DNA from: Porticoccaceae bacterium
Lineage (GTDB): Bacteria > Pseudomonadota > Gammaproteobacteria > Pseudomonadales > Porticoccaceae
Direction of reading: 5' to 3'
Assembly: GCA_029248755.1 (NCBI GenBank)
Contig: JAQWIR010000004.1
Span: 1 to 62,098 of the forward strand
Length of the DNA stretch: 62,098 bases
The position numbers were made by a program, and so were the translations under genes. Positions 51,886 to 62,098 of this stretch are shown here, in pieces. Positions within the stretch are counted from its first letter, which is position 1. Each line of letters opens with the position of its first letter. The notes under the pieces were generated by a model. The model searched no databases. It was not told the origin of the DNA and saw nothing but the letters and a program-made list of their open reading frames with translations.

Positions 51886-51891
51886 TATAAT
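51886..51891 (+). promoter_or_regulatory. Candidate -10 box for the cold-shock gene
   Basis: Perfect TATAAT 58 bases before the start at 51949. The -35 position is not conserved. A ~50-base leader follows. Confidence 0.4.
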
Positions 51892-51948
51892 CAGTGGTTG
51901 TTTATCAATTATGTTAACTGCTAATGACAAGGATTAAGGCGATACATT

Positions 51949-52185
51949 ATGGCAGATTCAGGGATGATTAAATGGTTTAGTAATTCTAAAGGCTTTGGAT
52001 TCATTGTAAATGAAGATGGGCCTACGGATATATTTGTTCATTACAGCTCAATTGTTAGTGAAGGATACAGAACACTAAAAACTGGACAAATTGTTAATTA
52101 CGAAATAAAGCAAGGAGAGAAAGGTTTACATTCAGAAAATGTTATTCCAATAGGTCAAAAAAGGAGACATCACAAACACCTTTAG
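51949..52185 (+). CDS. Cold-shock domain protein (CspD-like)
   Basis: 78 aa. Contains the nucleic-acid motifs KGFGFI (RNP1) and DIFVHY (RNP2). Its place between clpS and icd matches Pseudomonas cspD, which in E. coli inhibits replication initiation in stationary phase. The basic tail GQKRRHHKHL is longer than in typical CspA. The symbol is left blank because CspD and other Csp proteins are hard to separate by eye. Confidence 0.92.
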   Translation: MADSGMIKWFSNSKGFGFIVNEDGPTDIFVHYSSIVSEGYRTLKTGQIVNYEIKQGEKGLHSENVIPIGQKRRHHKHL

Positions 52186-52231
52186 TGTGTATTGGTAGAA
52201 AGGATTAAGAACAATCGAAGAAAACACAATA

Positions 52232-52264
52232 AGCTGCCCCGATAAATCAAAAATCAGGGCAGCT
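52232..52264. terminator. Hairpin between the convergent cold-shock gene and icd
   Basis: Stem AGCTGCCC (52232-52239) with GGGCAGCT (52257-52264), extended inside by GAT/ATC. GC-rich, in the 90-base gap between two convergent genes. No strict T-run, so it is a terminator by position. Confidence 0.7.
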
Positions 52265-52276
52265 CGTTGTTAGAGA

Positions 52277-53530
52277 TTACATATTGGAAATAATTGCATC
52301 ACCAAATTCAGAACAAGATTTCAGTATTGCATCATCCATCAAGCGTTCAAAATCATAGGTCACTGTTTTATTTGAAATTGCACCTTCGATACCGGTGATT
52401 AAAAGATCTGCCGCATCAAACCAACCAAGATGGCGAAGCATCATTTCAGCCGAAAGAATCAGTGAACCTGGGTTAACCTTATCCTGACCAGCATACTTTG
52501 GGGCCGTACCGTGAGTTGCTTCAAAAATAGCAACATCATCAGAAAGATTAGCACCTGGTGCAATACCAATACCACCCACCTGTGCTGCTAGGGCATCCGA
52601 AATATAGTCGCCATTAAGATTAAGTGTTGCAAGAACACTGTACTCATCAGGTCTAAGAATGATCTGCTGAAGCATCGCATCAGCAATGACATCTTTAATA
52701 ATAATTTGTTCGCCTGTATTTGGATTTTTAATGGTATGCCAAGGACCACCATCTAGTGGCTCAGCACCAAACTGCTCACGGGCGACTTCATAACCCCAAT
52801 CACAAAATGCACCTTCGGTGAACTTCATAATATTACCTTTGTGAACAAGGGTCACAGAAGGCTTGTTTTGATCAACCGCATATTGAATGGCTTTAGTAAC
52901 CAAACGTTTAGTACCCTGCTCTGATACAGGCTTTACACCAATGCCACAGTTCTCATCAAAACGAATTTTCTTAACACCCATTTCGTTCTGTAAAAAATCG
53001 ATCACTTTACCTGCTTCTTCAGTCCCCGCACGCCATTCTATACCTGCATAAATATCTTCAGAGTTTTCACGGAAGATGCACATATCAACCTTATTAGGCT
53101 CTTTAACCGGTGAAGGAACACCGGTAAACCAACGAACAGGACGCTGACACACAAATAAATCTAATTCTTGACGCAATGCCACATTAAGAGATCTAAAGCC
53201 ACCACCTACTGGGGTAGTCAGTGGACCCTTAATAGAAACAGCATAGTCTTTAATAGCCTCTAAAGTTTCTGCAGGGAACCAATCACCATCGTACTTATCA
53301 GCTGCCTTTTCACCACAGAATACTTCCATCCATGAAATCTGCTTTTGACCGCTATAGGCCTTTTCAACGGCAGCATCGATGACCTTAATCATCACTGGTG
53401 TAATATCAAACCCAATGCCATCCCCTTCAATGTAAGGGATAATTGGATTGTTTGGTACATTTAGGCTCAGGTCGCCGTTAACTGTAATCTTTTCGCCAGA
53501 TTGCGGAATCTGGATATGCTGATATCCCAT
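52277..53530 (-). CDS. icd: NADP-dependent isocitrate dehydrogenase
   Basis: TCA-cycle enzyme making 2-oxoglutarate and NADPH. Strong match to the E. coli type: [30 protein letters not shown] with the regulatory Ser114 (Ser113 in E. coli, target of the AceK kinase), [17 protein letters not shown] and [16 protein letters not shown] with the NADP-specific Lys-Tyr. 417 aa. Transcribed away from rluE. Confidence 0.97.
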   Translation of the reverse strand: MGYQHIQIPQSGEKITVNGDLSLNVPNNPIIPYIEGDGIGFDITPVMIKVIDAAVEKAYSGQKQISWMEVFCGEKAADKYDGDWFPAETLEAIKDYAVSIKGPLTTPVGGGFRSLNVALRQELDLFVCQRPVRWFTGVPSPVKEPNKVDMCIFRENSEDIYAGIEWRAGTEEAGKVIDFLQNEMGVKKIRFDENCGIGVKPVSEQGTKRLVTKAIQYAVDQNKPSVTLVHKGNIMKFTEGAFCDWGYEVAREQFGAEPLDGGPWHTIKNPNTGEQIIIKDVIADAMLQQIILRPDEYSVLATLNLNGDYISDALAAQVGGIGIAPGANLSDDVAIFEATHGTAPKYAGQDKVNPGSLILSAEMMLRHLGWFDAADLLITGIEGAISNKTVTYDFERLMDDAILKSCSEFGDAIISNM

Positions 53531-53661
53531 TAAGATTCTCCATGGAGTGATGTAAATAGTGTGTGAAATGGTTCAATAACAATAAAGGCCTGCATTTTAC
53601 ACGTTTTTATGCGCTTTTTTAACCCTGTTTCCTATAGAATATCGGTTTTAGAGGAAAATCA

Positions 53662-54246
53662 GTGCCAAAATTGGTTTTATTTAACAAACCCTACCATGTG
53701 TTGAGTCAATTTACCGACGAAGCAGGTCGAAAAACGTTAGCTGATTTTATTAAAATAAAGAGTATCTACCCTGCTGGACGTTTAGATTATGATTCCGAGG
53801 GACTGTTATTACTCACCGATAATGGGCAGCTACAATCGCTTATAAGCCATCCTAAGTATAAGTTAAACAAAACCTACTGGGCTCAAGTAGAGGGCCAAAT
53901 TGGTAGCAACGATTCTCAAAAGCTAATAAATGGTGTGGAACTAAAAGATGGTCCAGCTCGTGCAATTAAGTGTAAACCTATATTGCCACCAAACTTATGG
54001 GAAAGAATCCCGCCCATACGACAACGAAAAACAGTGTCTGATAGTTGGGTTGAACTCAGTATTGCTGAGGGCCGTAATCGACAGGTTAGACGAATGACAG
54101 CGGCTATTGGATTTCCAACATTAAGACTAGTTCGCGCACAAATAGGTCAATTAAATATCCAAGATATAGGCCTTGGCGAAACAAAAACTTTAACGGGTAA
54201 AACCGCAGCTGATTTATTTAATCAAGTTTTAAAAGGGCCAGAATAG
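53662..54246 (+). CDS. rluE: 23S rRNA pseudouridine synthase RluE
   Basis: RsuA-family synthase for uridine 2457 of 23S rRNA. It lacks an S4 domain, as RluE does. Catalytic Asp is in PAGRLDYDSEGLLLLT, with KTYWAQVEG and IAEGRNRQVRRMTAAIGFPTLRL in shorter blocks behind. Start GTG 53662. 194 aa. The next gene starts 2 bases after its stop. Confidence 0.9.
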   Translation: MPKLVLFNKPYHVLSQFTDEAGRKTLADFIKIKSIYPAGRLDYDSEGLLLLTDNGQLQSLISHPKYKLNKTYWAQVEGQIGSNDSQKLINGVELKDGPARAIKCKPILPPNLWERIPPIRQRKTVSDSWVELSIAEGRNRQVRRMTAAIGFPTLRLVRAQIGQLNIQDIGLGETKTLTGKTAADLFNQVLKGPE

Positions 54247-54248
54247 TC

Positions 54249-54695
54249 ATGCCAGATAAAATCCACCTTACTGTTGCAACCATTGTGGTTAAAGATAACC
54301 GCTACCTAATGGTTAAAGAAATAGACAATGGTAAATTAGTTATCAACCAGCCCGCTGGGCATGTTGAGCCTGGTGAAGATATTATTGATGCTGCGGTAAG
54401 AGAAACCTATGAAGAAACAGGTTGGCATGTAGCAATAAAAGAATTTATTGGGATTTACAGTGCAACTTCCAGTGAATCGGGTATCACATATTACAGATTG
54501 GCATTCACTGGTGAAGCAATCTCTTTAGATGAAAAAGCTGTTATCGATTCGGATATTGAGCAAGTTGTTTGGATGGAATCAAAAGAAATACACCAAAATA
54601 AAGATCAATTACGCAGTGAATTAGTTATAGATTGCCTCAATGATTATGAGCAAGGTAGGGTTTTTCCATTAGAATTGTTTCGCAACCGCCTTTAG
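54249..54695 (+). CDS. nudJ: Nudix hydrolase (NudJ-like)
   Basis: Hydrolyses nucleoside di- and triphosphates; NudJ also removes phosphate from the thiamine precursor HMP-PP. The Nudix box is EPGEDIIDAAVRETYEETG. HLTVATIVVKDNRYLMVKE precedes it. 148 aa. It lies between rluE and mnmA as in E. coli-like gene orders, which supports NudJ. Confidence 0.88.
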   Translation: MPDKIHLTVATIVVKDNRYLMVKEIDNGKLVINQPAGHVEPGEDIIDAAVRETYEETGWHVAIKEFIGIYSATSSESGITYYRLAFTGEAISLDEKAVIDSDIEQVVWMESKEIHQNKDQLRSELVIDCLNDYEQGRVFPLELFRNRL

Positions 54696-54744
54696 TGTGT
54701 AAAAATTAAAACTATAAAATTAAGATAAAATAAGATAAATCAAT

Positions 54745-55836
54745 ATGAGCAGTGCAGAAAAAGTTATCGTCGGTATGTCCGGTGGAGTAGATAGTTCAGT
54801 CGCCGCCCTACTGCTAAAACAGCAGGGTTACTTGGTTGAAGGACTATTTATGAAAAACTGGGATGAAGATGATGGCTCTGAATACTGTACTGCCATTCAG
54901 GACCTACAAGATGCCCAACAAGTATGCGACAAGATGGGTATTCCTCTGCATACAGCAAATTTTGCCGCCGATTACTGGGATAACGTCTTTGAACACTTTT
55001 TGGCAGAATACAAAGCGGGGCGAACCCCTAATCCTGATATTCTGTGTAATCGGGAAATCAAATTTAAAGTATTTCTCGAGTATGCTGAGATGCTGGGTGC
55101 AAAATATATCGCTACCGGCCACTATGTCAGGCGGGGTAATACAGAGGGTCAGGCTAGCCTGCTAAAAGGCCTTGATAATAACAAGGATCAAAGCTACTTT
55201 TTACATGCCGTTGAGGAAAAAGCCCTAAGCCGAGCCTTGTTTCCAGTGGGAGAATTAGATAAAACTGAGGTGCGAAAAATAGCCCAAGACAATGGGTTTG
55301 TCACCTCAAAGAAAAAGGATAGTACAGGCATATGCTTTATCGGCGAGCGTCGCTTTAATGATTTTTTAAAGCAATACCTCCCTGCTCAACCGGGTAGAAT
55401 GGTAACCCCAGAAGGTGTGGATATGGGCGAGCATCAAGGGCTTATGTTTTATACTCTCGGTCAGCGACAGGGTCTTGGTATAGGCGGTGTCAAAAACGGT
55501 AGTGATGAACCCTGGTTTAGTCTTAAAAAAGATTTAGACAATAATGTTCTTATTGTTGGCCAAGGCACTGAACACCCACTTTTATTTAACGATAACCTTA
55601 GCGCAACTGATATTCATTGGATAAATGGGGCGCCTGAAAGCGGCTATCAATGCCACGCTAAAACGCGCTACCGCCAGCCCGATCAAGCCTGTAATATAAC
55701 CTTAGATAAATCAGGAAGTTGTCATGTGCTATTTGAACAGCCTCAACGGGCTATAACACCCGGTCAATCGGTGGTTTTTTATCAAAATGATCTGTGTCTT
55801 GGCGGTGGTGTGATCGATAAAGCATGGCAATCATAA
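54745..55836 (+). CDS. mnmA: tRNA 2-thiouridylase MnmA
   Basis: Adds sulfur at U34 of tRNA for Lys, Glu and Gln. PP-loop GMSGGVDSS near residue 10, catalytic cysteine in [12 protein letters not shown] and the second in [11 protein letters not shown], then the central and beta-barrel domains ([10 protein letters not shown]). 363 aa, full length. hflD follows after 27 bases. Confidence 0.97.
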   Translation: MSSAEKVIVGMSGGVDSSVAALLLKQQGYLVEGLFMKNWDEDDGSEYCTAIQDLQDAQQVCDKMGIPLHTANFAADYWDNVFEHFLAEYKAGRTPNPDILCNREIKFKVFLEYAEMLGAKYIATGHYVRRGNTEGQASLLKGLDNNKDQSYFLHAVEEKALSRALFPVGELDKTEVRKIAQDNGFVTSKKKDSTGICFIGERRFNDFLKQYLPAQPGRMVTPEGVDMGEHQGLMFYTLGQRQGLGIGGVKNGSDEPWFSLKKDLDNNVLIVGQGTEHPLLFNDNLSATDIHWINGAPESGYQCHAKTRYRQPDQACNITLDKSGSCHVLFEQPQRAITPGQSVVFYQNDLCLGGGVIDKAWQS

Positions 55837-55863
55837 GTTGTAACCCTATAAGAGATAGATAAC

Positions 55864-56487
55864 TTGTTTTCAAAGCCAACCAAACAACAGGCCTTAGCAT
55901 TAGCCGCAATATTTCAGGCAACCCATCAGGTCTATAAGCTTGCTCATACAGGGGATTCTGATCAAGATAAAATGGAATTCTCTATGTCCACCCTGCTTAA
56001 TCAAAATCCAGATTCATTGGAGAATTTATATGGGCCTGTAGAAAACTTACAGGATGGTATAGATACAATGCAGACTTTTCTCGAAAACACCAATAGTGTT
56101 ACTGATCTCAAAAACAAAGAAGTGATTGGCTATGTTATGTCCTCAATCCACTTGGCCAGTAAGTTATCAAATGACAAGCAGCTACTGATTAAAATTGAAA
56201 ATGGCATTGATAATGCCCGTCAGCAAGCTGAGCATTTTTCTATCACCCATGAAAATGTCTACAGTAATATCGGTGCTCTGTATCAGGATACCGTGAGTAA
56301 AAAGCGCTTAAGAATACAGGTGATGGGCTCAGCGGTTTATCTTCAACAGTCGGGCGTTGCCGCTCGAATTCGCTGCATGTTATTTGCCGCCATAAGAAGC
56401 GCTTTTTTATGGCGACAACTAGGCGGTAAAAGGCGTCATCTTCTTTTTCAGCGAAAAGCATTACTTGAGGTGATATCAACCCAGTAA
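55864..56487 (+). CDS. hflD: Lysogenisation regulator homolog HflD
   Basis: All-helical protein (207 aa) associated with the inner membrane. In E. coli it restrains lambda CII. Family features: residues ~9-60 with ALAAIFQATHQVYKLAHTG and the C-terminal RIQVMGSAVYLQQSGVAARIR plus LLFQRKALLE. Start TTG 55864; there is no near ATG in frame. The order mnmA–hflD–purB is standard. Confidence 0.9.
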   Translation: MFSKPTKQQALALAAIFQATHQVYKLAHTGDSDQDKMEFSMSTLLNQNPDSLENLYGPVENLQDGIDTMQTFLENTNSVTDLKNKEVIGYVMSSIHLASKLSNDKQLLIKIENGIDNARQQAEHFSITHENVYSNIGALYQDTVSKKRLRIQVMGSAVYLQQSGVAARIRCMLFAAIRSAFLWRQLGGKRRHLLFQRKALLEVISTQ

Positions 56488-56526
56488 AAAGTATTCTAAA
56501 AGCGCCTATGTAACTTTTAGAGAACT

Positions 56527-56555
56527 CTGACAACTATTTATAAACCAGTTATAAT
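56527..56555 (+). promoter_or_regulatory. Sigma-70-type promoter for purB
   Basis: CTGACA (56527-56532) lies exactly 17 bases before a perfect TATAAT (56550-56555); 11 of 12 consensus bases. The purB start is 41 bases downstream. Thus purB has its own promoter besides any read-through from hflD. Confidence 0.7.
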
Positions 56556-56565
56556 CGCAATATAA

Positions 56566-57972
<1,407 letters not shown>

Positions 57973-57980
57973 CAGGCATA

Positions 57981-58919
57981 ATGTCTAATTTTCCTGTTTT
58001 AGGTGATATCTCTGCTGAGCGGTTTCTAGCAGAGTATTGGCAAAAAAAGCCGCTACTGATTCGCAACGCAATCCCCAACTTTCAACCACCGGTTGATGGC
58101 AATGACCTTGCAGGGTTGGCTCTAGAACCTGAAGTAGAATCTAGGTTAGTCATAGGCAAAGATTGGCAGATCGAACATGGCCCATTTGCAGAACAACGTT
58201 TTCAATCACTCCCTGAGAGAGACTGGACATTATTGGTTCAGGCTGTGGATCTATGGATACCCGAAGTTGCGGATATACTAGAACACTTTGGCTTTCTGCC
58301 GCGCTGGCGTATAGACGACATTATGGTCAGCTATGCCGCTAATGGTGGGAATGTAGGCCCTCACTTTGATAATTACGATGTATTTCTTCTGCAGGGCGAG
58401 GGACAACGACAATGGTCTGTAGGTGGCCTGTGCGATCAAAATAGCGCCCTATTACCCCATGAAAACTTGCGTATTCTTGCCAACGAACAGTTTAGTGAAA
58501 CCTGGACATTAAACTGTGGCGATATGCTGTATCTGCCACCCAAATATAGCCACCATGGTGTTGCCATAGGTGAATGTACTACCTACTCTATTGGATTTCG
58601 CGCGCCTACAGTAACAGAGATGCTGGATGATTTAACCACTGAGTTAATTAGCAAGGGCGATAACAATGATGTACTAACAGATCCCCTACTGACCCCAGCA
58701 ATGGCTAATCAGCCTATTTCTAGCGCCTATTTAGAGCAAATAAGAGCATTATTAACTAAAACCCTTAACGATGATGAGTTGCTACTTAATTGGTTTGCCC
58801 AGTTTATGACGCAACCTAAATACCCTGAGTTAGTTGATGAGACTGGGGAATGCCGAAAAGCAACCATTCAAGCTACTTCCGACACAGCCACAGATTATGC
58901 CAATGGTCAGACTCAATAA
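57981..58919 (+). CDS. JmjC/cupin 2-oxoglutarate oxygenase (ribosomal oxygenase RoxA/YcfD-like)
   Basis: Fe(II)/2-oxoglutarate enzyme. The iron triad is visible: GPHFDNYDVFLLQGEGQRQW (His and Asp) and YSHHGVAIG (His). Domain: JmjC barrel residues ~20-220, then dimerisation and winged-helix parts. E. coli RoxA hydroxylates an Arg of ribosomal protein L16. 312 aa, somewhat shorter than E. coli. Right after purB, as in Pseudomonas. Confidence 0.9.
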   Translation: MSNFPVLGDISAERFLAEYWQKKPLLIRNAIPNFQPPVDGNDLAGLALEPEVESRLVIGKDWQIEHGPFAEQRFQSLPERDWTLLVQAVDLWIPEVADILEHFGFLPRWRIDDIMVSYAANGGNVGPHFDNYDVFLLQGEGQRQWSVGGLCDQNSALLPHENLRILANEQFSETWTLNCGDMLYLPPKYSHHGVAIGECTTYSIGFRAPTVTEMLDDLTTELISKGDNNDVLTDPLLTPAMANQPISSAYLEQIRALLTKTLNDDELLLNWFAQFMTQPKYPELVDETGECRKATIQATSDTATDYANGQTQ

Positions 58920-59043
58920 GTTTTTTTGTGAGGCTGCATATTTATAAATTCAACTCTAGTTTAGTGGTAGTGGCCTTAAATTAAGCATTCCCCTTGTACA
59001 AATCATTAGTATCATTAAGTCGAGCTTTAAAGACACGTTTTCA

Positions 59044-62000
59044 TTAGTTTTCAACCAAAACACCCTCACTATAGTTTTTATTCTTATAGGCCCCAGTGAA
59101 AAGAACACCATCCTGGTATAATTTATCATCTAGCGTGGCAAAAATCACACTGCGCATAAATGTTATAGGTTCCATTTCATTATTTCCTTTATATATCCAT
59201 TTATACTCAAAGTCTTCTTCTGTTGAATTGCTAGCTTTTTTACCATCGATATAATAAGCATGATTCCATGTGTAACCATAGTATGGTTTTGAAGCAACCC
59301 CTTTTTTGAGGAGACCTGATAATTGACTATTTAATCCATCAACATTTGGATTTGGCTCCCAATACTTATGGGCATAAAAAATTCTCCAATATCCTGAAAT
59401 ATCTCTGGAGCTACCGACGGTATACAAAAAAATGTCACCGGAGCGAACAGATTTATGAGGCACATTATTAATACTTCCTTTAAAAAGTTCGCCATTAATA
59501 TATAGATCAACGTTATTACGTACCGTCCATTCTGAATCATTAAAATCATAACAATTGTTGGTATCTATAAAATCAATTTGTGTACCATTAGAGTCAAAAT
59601 TTTGTCCATTAAATACTTTTTCACAAAACTCTATATTGAATTCCTTCAACATTCCATGGGGACTGTCATAATAATAAAAGCTATAATCCGAATATTCTTC
59701 TTTGGTTACAAAGCTACAATCCTGTGGCGAACCAACAACTGTCCCATAATCTCCTTCTGGATTAATTACTTTTCCTTTCGTATAGTCTGCTTTGCAGAAT
59801 GCAATCGGATAATTCACTGACTCAAGGTACAGCGCGCCTTTTTTATAGAAATACAAAGTATTGTAAATATAATCAGCAATTCCAACTGTATATCTGAAGT
59901 TAGCTTTTTTGGTATTGTGTTTTATTTGAAAATGTGTGCCCGGATCAAGCTCATCGAGCGAAATAAGACCACTTTTCTTGCGTTCATAATTAGGTTCGGT
60001 TGGGCTATCAGTATCAGTATCAGTATTAGTATTAGCAAAATAAATAAATATTTCCTTTTTAATGCCATTTTCATAGTACCAATAATTTTGAGCGGTATTA
60101 TCAGGGTTTTCCTCTTTGTAAAATCCAGTAAAAAACTTTCCGTTTTTTAATAAATGTGTTTCGCTGCTATCTAAGGGTGCTCCATAAAATCTTTGAGCCC
60201 TCTTTTGATCCTCATAAGATAGTTTTAAGGAAGGGTTTTTTTCGGTCTCAGTGAGATTGAGGTAATGTCTATTGATTTCGTTTTGGTTATCCATAGTTAA
60301 TGCAAGGGAATCAGCAACACGCATATTTTTATAGGAAAAAGCATCTTCGCAATAATTCATAATAGAAAATGGATCATACGGGCTTTCCTGCCAATCTTGA
60401 TAGCTAATTAATTTCAATCCTTGGTTACTACGTTTGTCTTTGCCCTCTTGATTGTAAAAATAAACAGGATTATTGTTGGTAGACTCAGCTGGTTTGCCAT
60501 AGGTAATATGGTGACACATATTTTCGGGCTGATTGTCATTCGTATACTCAAGAATAAAATCACCAGCTCTGTAGGTATCTAACCTTTCATGTTCATGGGG
60601 AAATCCCAATAAATGGCCAAATTCATGAGCAATAACGTGTTCAAGGCTAGTATTATTAATAGTAGAAAAAACTGCATCAGTTCCCATTTCCGCAGTCCAT
60701 CTATAATCATATAGAACTATGATATTGTCTTTTGCGCTGTAATAGTGACTCTGTAATTCGTCACCACTACTCAAAATCATTTCACCGTCTTTTCGAAGGA
60801 TACGAATTGTTACTCTTGTATCATCTGAGTTACAATCTTGATCCCAACCAGAAAATTTAACGGCAGAACTTTTACCCCAAGTATTCTCAACGACTTGTTT
60901 AACTTTAAGCTTAGTGTTTTGCCAAGCTAGATCAACACTTGTTAGTGCATCATTACCTTGAAAACAAAGATTGATTGTGGTTGATGCATCTTTAAATCCA
61001 AATACATCAATATCAAATTCTTGTTTTTGATTATCATGTGAAAGAAGTACTACAGAATTATTTCCAGTAAACGCTGTTGGTGTCCCTTTAAGAAGCCATT
61101 GGCCATCCATTGAATTGGTAAGCTCCAACCATTCAGGCAAAAGACTACTACTTAATATCACATCAGAATCAGGATCATGAATTCCGATGGTGTAACTATA
61201 TTCCTTATTAAGGAAGGCATTAGTTAGGGGCTCTGTATTAAATGTAGATTTATCGTCATCAGCATTAACTTTAATAGTTAATTCTTTAGAGTTAGTTGCA
61301 TTATCTGTGCCCGTTTTATCATCTACATCTATTGTGACAACAACATCGTAGTTTTTATCATTTTCTTTAGGTGTAAATGTCAAACGGCCACTATCTTGAT
61401 CAATAGCTATATCTTTAGGCTCATTAGCCACACTAACCCTTTTTAATGCATATATAACTTCGGATTGATTATCTATATCTTCTATTTGAACATCAAAGGT
61501 GAATGGTATTCCCTCTTCAGCTTTGGGTATGATAGATGAGATAAATTTTGGCTGATCATTAATATCGATCACTTTTGATGTTTTTGCGCTTTCTATGGAA
61601 TGCGTGTTATCAAATAAATCTTTGTATGTCACAGTAACGGAGATTTGTTGATTAACCTCTGCTTGAGTTAATATATAATCACTCTCTACTCCAATGGTTT
61701 GTCCATTAGCCTTCCATGCATAGGTATAGCTTGAAGGATTGATTTCGTCATCGTAGGTTATTAAACTTGTTTCGGCTGTTAGAAGAGTATTCTGCTCTAT
61801 TCTTGTGGTATTGCTTATAATCTCAGGCTTACCTGTTGGAGCGTCATTAACATTGATCACTTTTGATGTTTTTTCGCTTTCTATGGAATGCTCGTTATCA
61901 AATAAATCTTTGTATGTCACAGTAAGGGAGATTTGTTGATTAACCTCTGCTTGAGTTAATTCATAATCACTCTCTTCTCCAATGATTTGTCCATTAGCCT

Positions 62001-62098
62001 TCCATACATAGGTATAGCTTGAAGGATCGATTCCGTCATTGTCGATTATTGAACTTGTTTTGGCGTTTAGAAGAGCACCCTGCTCTATTCTTGTGGTA
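59044..62098 (-). CDS. Large secreted repeat protein with an astacin-like metalloprotease domain (5' end beyond window)
   Basis: The frame is open from the stop at 59044 to the last base, so at least 1017 residues and no start in the window. Order from the N-terminal side: two ~96-residue beta-rich repeats (61523-62098), two cadherin/He_PIG-like Ig domains (~61000-61520), a metzincin domain with HEFGHLLGFPHEHER (HExxHxxGxxHE at ~60585-60630) and the Met-turn SIMNYC (~60350), then a C-terminal part with repeats such as NGKFFTGFY and DGVLFTGAY. The zinc and Met-turn pattern is of the astacin (M12A) type. No LPXTG or membrane anchor is seen. Cell-surface or secreted role is inference; the codon use and repeats suggest acquisition. 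Confidence 0.85.
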   Translation of the reverse strand, partial: TTRIEQGALLNAKTSSIIDNDGIDPSSYTYVWKANGQIIGEESDYELTQAEVNQQISLTVTYKDLFDNEHSIESEKTSKVINVNDAPTGKPEIISNTTRIEQNTLLTAETSLITYDDEINPSSYTYAWKANGQTIGVESDYILTQAEVNQQISVTVTYKDLFDNTHSIESAKTSKVIDINDQPKFISSIIPKAEEGIPFTFDVQIEDIDNQSEVIYALKRVSVANEPKDIAIDQDSGRLTFTPKENDKNYDVVVTIDVDDKTGTDNATNSKELTIKVNADDDKSTFNTEPLTNAFLNKEYSYTIGIHDPDSDVILSSSLLPEWLELTNSMDGQWLLKGTPTAFTGNNSVVLLSHDNQKQEFDIDVFGFKDASTTINLCFQGNDALTSVDLAWQNTKLKVKQVVENTWGKSSAVKFSGWDQDCNSDDTRVTIRILRKDGEMILSSGDELQSHYYSAKDNIIVLYDYRWTAEMGTDAVFSTINNTSLEHVIAHEFGHLLGFPHEHERLDTYRAGDFILEYTNDNQPENMCHHITYGKPAESTNNNPVYFYNQEGKDKRSNQGLKLISYQDWQESPYDPFSIMNYCEDAFSYKNMRVADSLALTMDNQNEINRHYLNLTETEKNPSLKLSYEDQKRAQRFYGAPLDSSETHLLKNGKFFTGFYKEENPDNTAQNYWYYENGIKKEIFIYFANTNTDTDTDSPTEPNYERKKSGLISLDELDPGTHFQIKHNTKKANFRYTVGIADYIYNTLYFYKKGALYLESVNYPIAFCKADYTKGKVINPEGDYGTVVGSPQDCSFVTKEEYSDYSFYYYDSPHGMLKEFNIEFCEKVFNGQNFDSNGTQIDFIDTNNCYDFNDSEWTVRNNVDLYINGELFKGSINNVPHKSVRSGDIFLYTVGSSRDISGYWRIFYAHKYWEPNPNVDGLNSQLSGLLKKGVASKPYYGYTWNHAYYIDGKKASNSTEEDFEYKWIYKGNNEMEPITFMRSVIFATLDDKLYQDGVLFTGAYKNKNYSEGVLVEN
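60006..60035. repeat. Hexanucleotide microsatellite in the metzincin gene
   Basis: Three copies of TATCAG then two of TATTAG. It encodes an NTDTDTD-type linker on the minus strand. Units of six keep the frame, so slippage would only change linker length. Confidence 0.85.
61523..62098 (-). repeat. Two tandem 288-bp repeats (96-residue units)
   Basis: The unit at 61811-62098 is matched by 61523-61810 with few base changes, for example TTRIEQ, SSYTY-WKANGQ and TQAEVNQQIS recur. The right unit reaches the window edge, so more copies may lie outside. The second unit diverges in its last ~10 residues. Each unit looks like a beta-sandwich adhesion module. Confidence 0.9.

Noticed and set aside
56243-56533. 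96-codon minus-strand frame over the end of hflD
   Set aside because: Overlaps a conserved gene and runs into the purB promoter.

Overview
The window looks like a chromosome segment of a free-living, AT-rich marine gammaproteobacterium. Most of it is a compact housekeeping backbone whose gene order resembles Pseudomonas and Cellvibrio-type genomes: rne / rluC–HAD–maf–yceD–rpmF–plsX–fabD–fabG–acpP–pabC–mltG–tmk–holB–tatD, cysB–cysH–thrH, etfBA/ETF-QO, cysG–serS–rarA–lolA–ftsK–trxB–aat–infA–clpA–clpS–cspD–icd–rluE–nudJ–mnmA–hflD–purB. The SAR92/Porticoccaceae-type clades are a possible home, but that is inference; no rRNA gene is present to settle it. The sequence is a mosaic of conserved blocks with a few accessory insertions.

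Layout. (1) 1–1276: two unrecognised genes, the first cut by the window edge, beside the 3' end of a tRNA-Ser(UGA) gene. (2) 1487–4255: RNase E on the minus strand with a long leader. (3) 5050–17030: rRNA pseudouridylation, phosphatase/Maf house-cleaning, fatty-acid and phospholipid initiation, folate, peptidoglycan cleavage, thymidylate kinase, DNA polymerase delta', TatD, a metallo-beta-lactamase hydrolase and a dimeric dUTPase. Several customary members of this block (sppA, fabF, pilZ) are not at their usual places. (4) 17156–21513: malate dehydrogenase, Bcp peroxiredoxin, an orphan yajC, a sodium:alanine symporter and a cytosolic 5'-nucleotidase. (5) 21516–25000: sulfur metabolism (TSUP exporter, CysB, CysH, ThrH); cysH carries an in-frame amber codon at position 41. 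(6) 25019–32778: TetR regulator, DUF1285, the electron-transfer flavoprotein system, exonuclease III and the Prc protease. (7) 33106–38133: an accessory-looking block with a lone tyrosine recombinase, an OprP-like porin, a DUF4956 membrane protein, a VTC-type polyphosphate polymerase and a divergent TetR regulator with a strong palindrome in front of it. (8) 38176–58919: a second long housekeeping block. (9) 59044–62098: the C-terminal ~1017 residues of a very large secreted protein with 288-bp tandem repeats, Ig/cadherin-like domains and an astacin-like metalloprotease domain, running off the right edge.

The best candidate for an undescribed system is the VTC–DUF4956–porin operon with its TetR regulator. 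A soluble polyphosphate-polymerase domain, a small multi-pass membrane protein and an outer-membrane channel of the phosphate/pyrophosphate porin family could form a split version of the eukaryotic VTC complex that makes polyphosphate and moves it across the envelope. The repeat-bearing metzincin and the disrupted cysH are the next most notable items.
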